64,000 nt of DNA from Thamnidium elegans. Its lineage: Eukaryota > Mucoromycota > Mucoromycetes > Mucorales > Mucoraceae. The DNA lies in contig JAIXMG010000010.1 in assembly GCA_025201345.1 (NCBI GenBank), positions 186,001 through 250,000 of the forward strand, in the 5' to 3' direction. Positions 57,846-64,000 of the stretch are shown in pieces; the stretch's first letter is position 1; every line of letters starts with the position of its first letter. Made by a program: the position numbers and the translations under genes. Under the pieces are notes generated by a model. That model worked only from the letters and a program-made list of their open reading frames with translations, had not been told where the DNA came from and made no database searches.

Positions 57846-60845
57846 TTAATAAAATTTATTATTATTAAATACACTTGGTGTAGTTGAATCTACTGTTTTA
57901 AAAACTGAATATTTATCATTTGGATCTTTTAAAAAAAAAATTGTTAGTTTTTAAAAAAAAAAAAATTCATGCAAAAAAAAAAAAATTTACCTGTAGGCGT
58001 GTTATTATACTGGGCTTGATGCCCAGAGACTTGATAAGAAGGTGTTACTCCTCCTCCTCCAAACGGATTAGCAGGTGTAGCCGAAGCCCAACTGGCTCCT
58101 GTAGACTGAGATTGGATAGAGCTAGCTCCAGTTAATTGAGGCTGCAACGAGCTTGTAGATCCCATAAACGATTGATTGGAGTAAGGTGTATACCCAGTTG
58201 TCTGTGCTTGAAATTGGTTAGCTTGATTAAACGTAGGTGGTTGAAAGTTTGGCAATGACGAAAAACTGGCACTGTGTTGAGGTGCTCCAAATTGACTTTG
58301 TCCGCCAAACCCTGTTTGCAACGATGTAAAACTATTAGCGTGGTTCATTGTTGCGGGCACTTGATGCTGCATCGGTGATTGGTGAGCTGCTGTAAAACTA
58401 CCAGGTACCTGTTGTTGTTGTTGCATAGGTGACTGAGAATTTGTAAAACTATCTTGCACTTGACCCATATTAAAACTCCCAGATCCTGCAACTTGTTGCT
58501 GCTGCTGATAAAACATGGGCTTCTGCGCCGACAACGAGTTTAAACTCTGATGATTGGGCGATGGGACAAAGGGAGCAGGAGGAGGAGGTACAGGACGGGT
58601 ATTCGCGGCAGCCAGGGCCGGGCTTCCACCCCATTTAGCCAATAATTGTGGGTCAACTAAACTTTGTTGAGAAGTTTGAGGTGTAGGTCTTTGACGAGGA
58701 GGCATCTGAGGAGGTATAGCAGGCTGATTCCAAGCTTGCGTAGGAGCACTGGGTGTAACAGAAGGAGAAGAACGTGGTGCCCATGCATCATCTTCAAATT
58801 TTGGAGGTGGAACAGGAACATTGTTCTTTACAGGAGAAATAGTCGGTGGACTTACTACAGGAGTCGGTTTCAAAGGCTCCGGATTAAACTGCTGAGGTGT
58901 CAAGACAGCTGAATTTACTCCACGCGGTGCAGATTGCGCAGGAGTAGGTCGGCCTGTACCACGCCTTTGTAAACTAACAGAGGGCCCTTGATCTTGTTCT
59001 TGTAACTGCCTGGCTAACCTTTCATCTTGTTCAATTTGCCATTCGACACTGCCTTCTTCATACTCGTCATCGCCATCTTCTTCAATATAGCTCACTGCGC
59101 CAAACGTAACCGATTTCTTTACTTTGGGTCTGTTACCTTCATCTTCAGAAGCAGACTCTGCACGATTGGTTTCAATAAACCGTTGAATTCTTCGTACATG
59201 ACGTTCAGACATACCCATGGATTTCATACGATGGTGCGTCAACCGATCCAAATCCCGTTCAGTTAACCCGCTGGACTCAAACGACGCAGCGTACCGATGA
59301 ACAGCATCACGAGGCAGATTGGCCTTTTTAAAATACTCTAACCAGCTAAACCGAACATTCAATTGACCTAAAGGTATATTATCGCTTTTATCCTCTATTA
59401 ACTTTTGTCCTGTCTCGGCTTCAATGTACTTTAAATCTTCCATGCACATCTTTTGAGTGGGGACGTCAATTTTGACACCGTTGGTTTTAAATAGTCTGAT
59501 CTTGCCATTGGCGCAGGATAAAAATTGCGCTTCCACTTTGAATGCTCCTGTTCGATCTGTCCACATACGAACTCTTGTTGGATCTGGTTCTACAAAATAA
59601 AATTTAGTTTATTATACGCATGAGAAAAAAAAAAGGGGGAAGGGAAATCAACTTACTGTTAGGATCATTATGTTCAGGTACACTTTTTGCTATTGTAGGT
59701 GGAGGAGGAGCAGGTATTTGACTACGCCCTGAAAGACGAATATTTAGTTAAAAATTTTTTTTGTGATCGATAAGGAAACAGATTACTTACTAGGAGAGCC
59801 TAATTGAGGAGAAGCAGTGCTATTGGCAGCAAACTAATGAAAAGGGGAGGGAGAAAATAAAACAAGTAAATATCAAGCGCAATAAAACAAAACCAAAAAA
59901 AAAAAAAAAAAAAAAAAAACATACAGAAGCTTGTCTCTTTGCTTCTATTTCTTTTTGTTTAGCATCGTCTTGCATCTTCCTCCTTCTTTCTACTTCAAGC
60001 TGTCTTTCCTTCTCCTTTTCTTCTTGTTCACGCACTAATTTACGTTCAAGTAAATCCTTTTCTCTTTGTTCTTGCTGTTCAATTTTTAATTGTTGTTCAT
60101 ACTCGTCCTGAAATTTAATATAGTTTGCAGGAACAATACCTGATTTACCATCCTTATGTTCAATCCTCCACCAATCTTTATTCTCATAATCAATTACCAA
60201 CACTTGTTCATGTTCTTGTAAATATGTTTCTTCTTTACTCTCTGCTTCAAACCCGTATAAAGCAATTGCCCATTTAGGTTCAACATCTAAAAATAGCATA
60301 AGTTTCATCATTTTTTTTTGTTTTATCAACAACAACAACAACAAAAACTTACCGCTTGTCTGTTTTTCTATAGTCTTTTCAATTACTGTTTCGGATACTG
60401 TTTCTTCAACATAATTACTTGGTACAATACCAATAACTCCTTTCGAATTTTCAACCACAAACCAGTCGGGATCATCCTTTTCATATAATGTCAATAACTC
60501 ATCTTCTTTAAAACTTAATTCTTCCGCTGATCGTGATTGGTAGTCGTAAATAGCTTTAATAGTTGCAATAGGTTTTATCTTTTTTTTTTATTTTTTTTTT
60601 TTTTTGCGACTTGGTTAGTTTTTTTTTTCTTCTTTTTATGTCGAATACGAATTTACCTTTTCGATATAATTAGCAGGAATTAAACCAATAGGTCCATCGG
60701 CATTAGGTACTTTTAATTGAGCTTTATGCCAATCAGGATCTTCCTTTTCTAAAATATATAGTACATCTTGTGCTTTAAATGATATTTCTTCTTCGTTTTG
60801 TGCAGTATAATCATACAAAGCACTACATATATCAAGGTACTTCAT
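57846..60845 (-). CDS. SLA1: SLA1-like actin cytoskeleton / endocytosis adaptor
   Basis: Seven exons join with closed phases: 60657-60845, 60353-60578, 59925-60286, 59791-59833, 59657-59728, 57991-59589 and 57846-57925, coding 856 residues. Order: SH3 domains at about 5-62, 68-125 and 145-200 (each with an ALYDY-type start and PxNY end); a charged Gln/Glu/Arg coiled region; the SHD1 domain (RVRMWTDRTGAFKVEAQFL); the SAM-like SHD2 (WLEYFKKANLPRDAVHRYA); and a Pro/Gln-rich tail with TG-containing Sla1-type repeats (LQPQLTGASS, QAQTTGYTPYSN). The last exon (DPNDKYSVF) caps it. Sla1 links NPFxD cargo, clathrin and actin at endocytic patches. It is shorter than yeast Sla1 (about 1244 residues). 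Confidence 0.92.
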
Positions 60846-61690
60846 ATTTATAAGTATGAATATATAGAAAAGAAGAGAGAGAAAAAAGAAATGTAGAATT
60901 GCTACTTTTAGATTACGATATGATGATCACATATAAAGTCCGCTAAGTGCGGCATCTCACAGAAACTGGGCAGAATCAAAACTAGACAACTGCCCAAGCC
61001 AGCCATGGTGATTTTTGAAACATCATTCATAAGGACATCAGCTTTCCCGGCTTGTAGTATATATATATATATATATATATTTTAGAAACGATGTCTTTAC
61101 ATTGTTAGGACTCAATACAAAAATCCCTTTTTTTACGGTGTTGAATTATTAAAGGAGTGTTTTATTTCATATCACTTTGCAAGTTACAAATGTTTTAATT
61201 ATATTAAATTGAAGTGATCAATTTGACTACAGCTTACAAGGCATTGAGTAGCATAAAGTCGGGAGTGCTTAAAACATAAGTATTCTTAAGCCCAGAGCAT
61301 TTCAAACCAAAAAATTAGTAACAGAGTTGAAGGAAATGACCAATTTATAATCTACATTTGCCCTGTATCTTAAACCTCAGTTCGACATTAGAGAAACCGA
61401 GAAGAAATAAAAATGTAATTAGAACGATGAATAACCTAGATAGTATAATAGTACCTAAGATATGTTTTTACTGTTCACAGCTATCAAGCGAAAGGACACT
61501 TTCATGAGCTAGTTTTCCTAGACTGAATTGTGCAAAAGATGTGTTACTCCCCACCCCCCCCCCTTTTTTTGTTCTTGTTTGTGTTTTTTTTTTCTTTATA
61601 AATGGATCAAAAAAGCCTCTTCCCCTTTTTTTCTCTCTTCTTTCTATTTTTTTAACAGTAAAAAATAAAAAATAAAAAAACGCGCACAAT
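60846..61690. promoter_or_regulatory. Shared divergent region of SLA1-like and Rap1/RSR1-type genes
   Basis: About 845 bp between the two start codons, with an AT run near 61050-61080, a C-rich patch near 61551-61563 and T-rich leaders on both sides. No gene is visible and no TATA element is convincing. Confidence 0.4.
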
Positions 61691-62128
61691 ATGAGAGAAT
61701 ATAAATTAGTTGTATTAGGTTCCGGTGGTGTAGGAAAATCAGCACTGGTAAAAAATAAAAAATGATGAAAAAAAAAGACTATAGTTTTTAAGCTTTATAT
61801 CTCTGATTAGACTGTTCAATTCGTTCAATCTATTTTTGTCGAGAAATATGATCCAACAATCGAAGATTCTTATCGTAAACAAGTGGAAGTGGATGGACAA
61901 CAATGCATGCTCGAAATTCTAGATACTGCAGGAACCGAACAATTTACTGCTATGAGAGATTTATATATGAAGAACGGCCAAGGTTTTTTATTAGTGTTTT
62001 CAATTACAAGTTCAGTTACTTTAACTGACCTTTATGATCTAAGAGATCAAATATTAAGGGTTAAAGATGGTGAAAATGTATACATATATATTATATTATA
62101 TATTTTTTATAGTAGCTAATTTATTTAC

Positions 62129-62164
<36 letters not shown>

Positions 62165-62397
62165 TTCCTATGGTACTAGTAGGTAATAAATGTGATTTGG
62201 AAGAAGAAAGAATGGTTTCAAGAGAGCAAAGTATGGAATTATCACAGCAATGGGGAGGTAAACCATTTTACGAAACTTCAGCAAGATTTAAAATCAATGT
62301 TGATCAAGTATTCTATGACCTTGTCAGACAAATCAATAGACAAATGCCGTTAAAAGATAAACAAAAAAAGAGACTTTTAAAGTGTAGTATATTATAA
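61691..62397 (+). CDS. Rap1/RSR1-type small GTPase of the Ras family
   Basis: Three exons (61691-61747, 61811-62077, 62164-62397) encode 185 residues with closed phases. The P-loop is [11 protein letters not shown], the switch I effector region [13 protein letters not shown], switch [15 protein letters not shown], and VGNKCDLEE and ETSAR the base-binding motifs. Threonine in place of Ras Gln61 in DTAGTE is a Rap feature. The protein ends in CSIL, a CAAX box for prenylation and membrane targeting. In yeast, Rsr1/Bud1 controls bud-site and polarity; animal Rap1 controls adhesion. Divergent from SLA1, so a polarity link is plausible but not proven. The gene converges on a membrane-protein gene, with 16 bp between stops. 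Confidence 0.95.
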
Positions 62398-62413
62398 ATA
62401 AAAAATATCATCT

Positions 62414-63792
62414 TTAATAATCATTGTATACTTTAATATTTCCTGCAAGAATCATAGCTAAACTAAATGTTAAAATAACAGTTACACAAATACTAGTTGA
62501 TAAAACAAACGCTGCTTTAAATTTACTAGGTATTCTATCTGTTATCAAACATCCAACTTTACCAACGAACAAGATAAAGTAAACACAAAGGAATTCTGCA
62601 ATCGGTATAAACGTTGCTCGATAATATACCTTATCCTTATTTAACCCCCAATAAGCCCATATACTAAATACACAATAAATAGTACTCATCAACAATCTAT
62701 TTTGACTAGCTTTGGTTTGAAACACTTGATTGACTAGAAACATAATCATAAACCCATAAGAAAATATTTGCCATCCAATGCCAGGTTGAATTAATGCTGT
62801 TAAAGATCCATGAATAAATACCCAACTTTCTAGTAATAATATCCATGATTTATTACGATGACTCTAAACACATAAAAAAACAACATTAAAATTGTATTCA
62901 AAATTTTAGTAACAACCATACCTTGTGCAGGAAATTAGTGGATTGCCAGATTAATAAACATTGGTAGATAAATCCAAAACAATGACCCATTGTACCTTCA
63001 ACAGGATGATAATGAAAATTACCAACTGTACCAAAACTCATTACATAACCATGATACTTTCTTATAAACCAAATCACTCTATCCGTTGCTGGTTTTTTGC
63101 CATATCCAAACAGAACTCCACGGCTTTTTTTTTAAAAAAAAAAGAAAGTTAAAAATTTTATATTAGTACGTGTACACGCACTTACTATGGAATTGCCATA
63201 ACAATAGCAATAACAAGAATTAAAATAACAGAACCTTGTGCAAGTCCTTCAGCAACATCAATAGCCAGCCCGTCATAAAACAAGTGCCCGTGAATCAACT
63301 TGAACAAAAGCATAGACCCATTCAAATAAACCATTTGCCAATTCCACCATTGATAGTCAGCACTCCATTTCACTTGTTTTTCTTTTGCTAATTGAACTTT
63401 GGCTAAAATATACCATTGACCAAGCTGATGAACAGCATAACCTAACCAACCTAAAACTCGACCGACAGCACTTGGATTTATTGACCTCCAGGGGTAAGCA
63501 AAAGGAGTATATTTCCCTATAGTATATAAAAATTATATACACTTGGAGTAAAAAAAAAAAAAAAAATAGAAATATCTATTTGTTTGTTACCATTGATAAA
63601 CCGGGAACCTCGAATAATAAACCTTCCAAATCCCATTTCTCCCCTCAAAGGTTTTGATTTTAAAAAATCCGACCATGTGTTGGGTGAGGTACAAAGTGCT
63701 AATACAGTAACAAGACCACCAAATGCAAAGGATGTAGCTATATAAAATAGGTAGGGTTTCCTCGTAATAATGTTACTACGTCTTATTTCCAT
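62414..63792 (-). CDS. Uncharacterised multi-pass membrane protein
   Basis: Four exons (63591-63792, 63186-63516, 62922-63123, 62414-62863) encode 394 residues with GT-AG introns and exact phases. The start MEIRRSNII is chosen because an in-frame upstream ATG at 63933 adds an unlikely leader. The protein alternates hydrophobic helices, about eight or more, with short loops. Notable is a conserved-looking HYHPVEGTMGHCFGFIYQC segment with several His residues, and a C-terminal half with long helices (WILLLESWVFIHGSLTALI, TSICVTVILTFSLAMILAG). No transporter signature or enzyme motif is recognised. Function unknown. Confidence 0.75.
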
Positions 63793-63829
63793 AATTAAAA
63801 AACGAAAAAGAAAAATGATCGTTTTTATC

Positions 63830-64000
63830 AGATCATCGCCGATGTAGATAATACTATTGGTTACACCGATTCTTTTGAACAAGTCCCAGATATTATTTGT
63901 ATTCAGTAGGAGATACAATACCTGATACCACAAAGGGCTTTATTTGTCATGTATTGAGAACAAATTCTACTGCTCCTAAAATTGAGATTACTTTGTTATA
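63830..64000 (+). other. Right-edge sequence with possible partial coding frame
   Basis: On the plus strand a frame from about 63906 to the window end is open (GDTIPDTTKGFICHVL, then NSTAPKIEI), and an upstream stretch near 63830-63904 reads protein-like in another frame. It may be the start of a gene continuing past the edge, a remnant, or chance. It overlaps the 5' leader of the minus-strand membrane gene. Confidence 0.2.

Overview
This looks like nuclear DNA of a filamentous fungus, most likely an early-diverging one (Mucoromycota, probably Mucorales). The reasons are very AT-rich spacers with many 15-49 nt poly-A and poly-T tracts, genes cut by short GT-AG introns (about 50-90 nt), and fungal families such as a SLA1-type endocytic adaptor, a Pap1/YAP-type bZIP with a DUF3425-like tail, a Zn2Cys6 cluster, a FMP32/DUF1640 protein and a fungal DAHP synthase. 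No rRNA, tRNA, CRISPR or plasmid/phage feature was seen. The species is an inference.

Layout. 0.2-7.3 kb: RBR ubiquitin ligase (-), FMP32/MCUR1-like mitochondrial protein (+), RBX1 (-), a small acidic ORF (+) and a neurochondrin-like protein (-). 7.3-11.3 kb: spacer with a diverged direct repeat and a decayed transposon-type gene. 11.9-13.1 kb: bHLH factor. 13.1-16.1 kb: spacer with decayed coding fragments. 16.1-18.0 kb: LAT-type amino-acid transporter (-). 18-21.6 kb: two related degenerate genes, one with an OTU-protease-like module. 21.6-25.7 kb: secreted multicopper oxidase (-) divergent from a bZIP factor (+). 25.8-28.2 kb: membrane-anchored glycosyltransferase (-). 30.5-31.5 kb: CBS-domain protein (-). 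33.1-37.7 kb: ten-exon IBTK-like ankyrin/RCC1/BTB protein (+). 38.0-38.8 kb: small secreted protein (+). 39.2-40.5 kb: NmrA-like protein (-). 40.8-43.4 kb: SAC1 phosphoinositide phosphatase (-). 43.9-44.8 kb: thaumatin-like remnant and an unexplained GC-richer locus with exon-like blocks. 45.8-47.1 kb: DAHP synthase (-). 48.8-50.0 kb: glucosamine-6-phosphate deaminase (+). 51.8-52.3 kb: small promethin-like membrane protein (+). 52.8-55.4 kb: DYRK/Pom1-type kinase (+). 56.0-56.5 kb: mini Zn2Cys6 protein (+). 57.0-57.8 kb: cyclophilin (+). 57.8-60.8 kb: SLA1-like protein (-). 61.7-62.4 kb: Rap1/RSR1-type GTPase (+). 62.4-63.8 kb: multi-pass membrane protein (-).

Most genes are unrelated housekeeping functions, as expected for a eukaryotic chromosome. 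Loose themes are ubiquitin ligation (RBR, RBX1, IBTK-like), polarity and cortical actin (SLA1, DYRK, Rap1/RSR1) and membrane lipids (SAC1, promethin-like). Several convergent pairs have stop codons 10-16 bp apart. Exon joins were made by hand from splice consensus and reading-frame phase; where stated, phases closed exactly. The most notable observations are a DAHP synthase intron whose acceptor reads AA instead of AG, a GC-AG intron in the NmrA-like gene, paired pseudogenes with an OTU-like module, and a decayed transposon-type gene. I did not find a convincing, wholly new multi-gene system.
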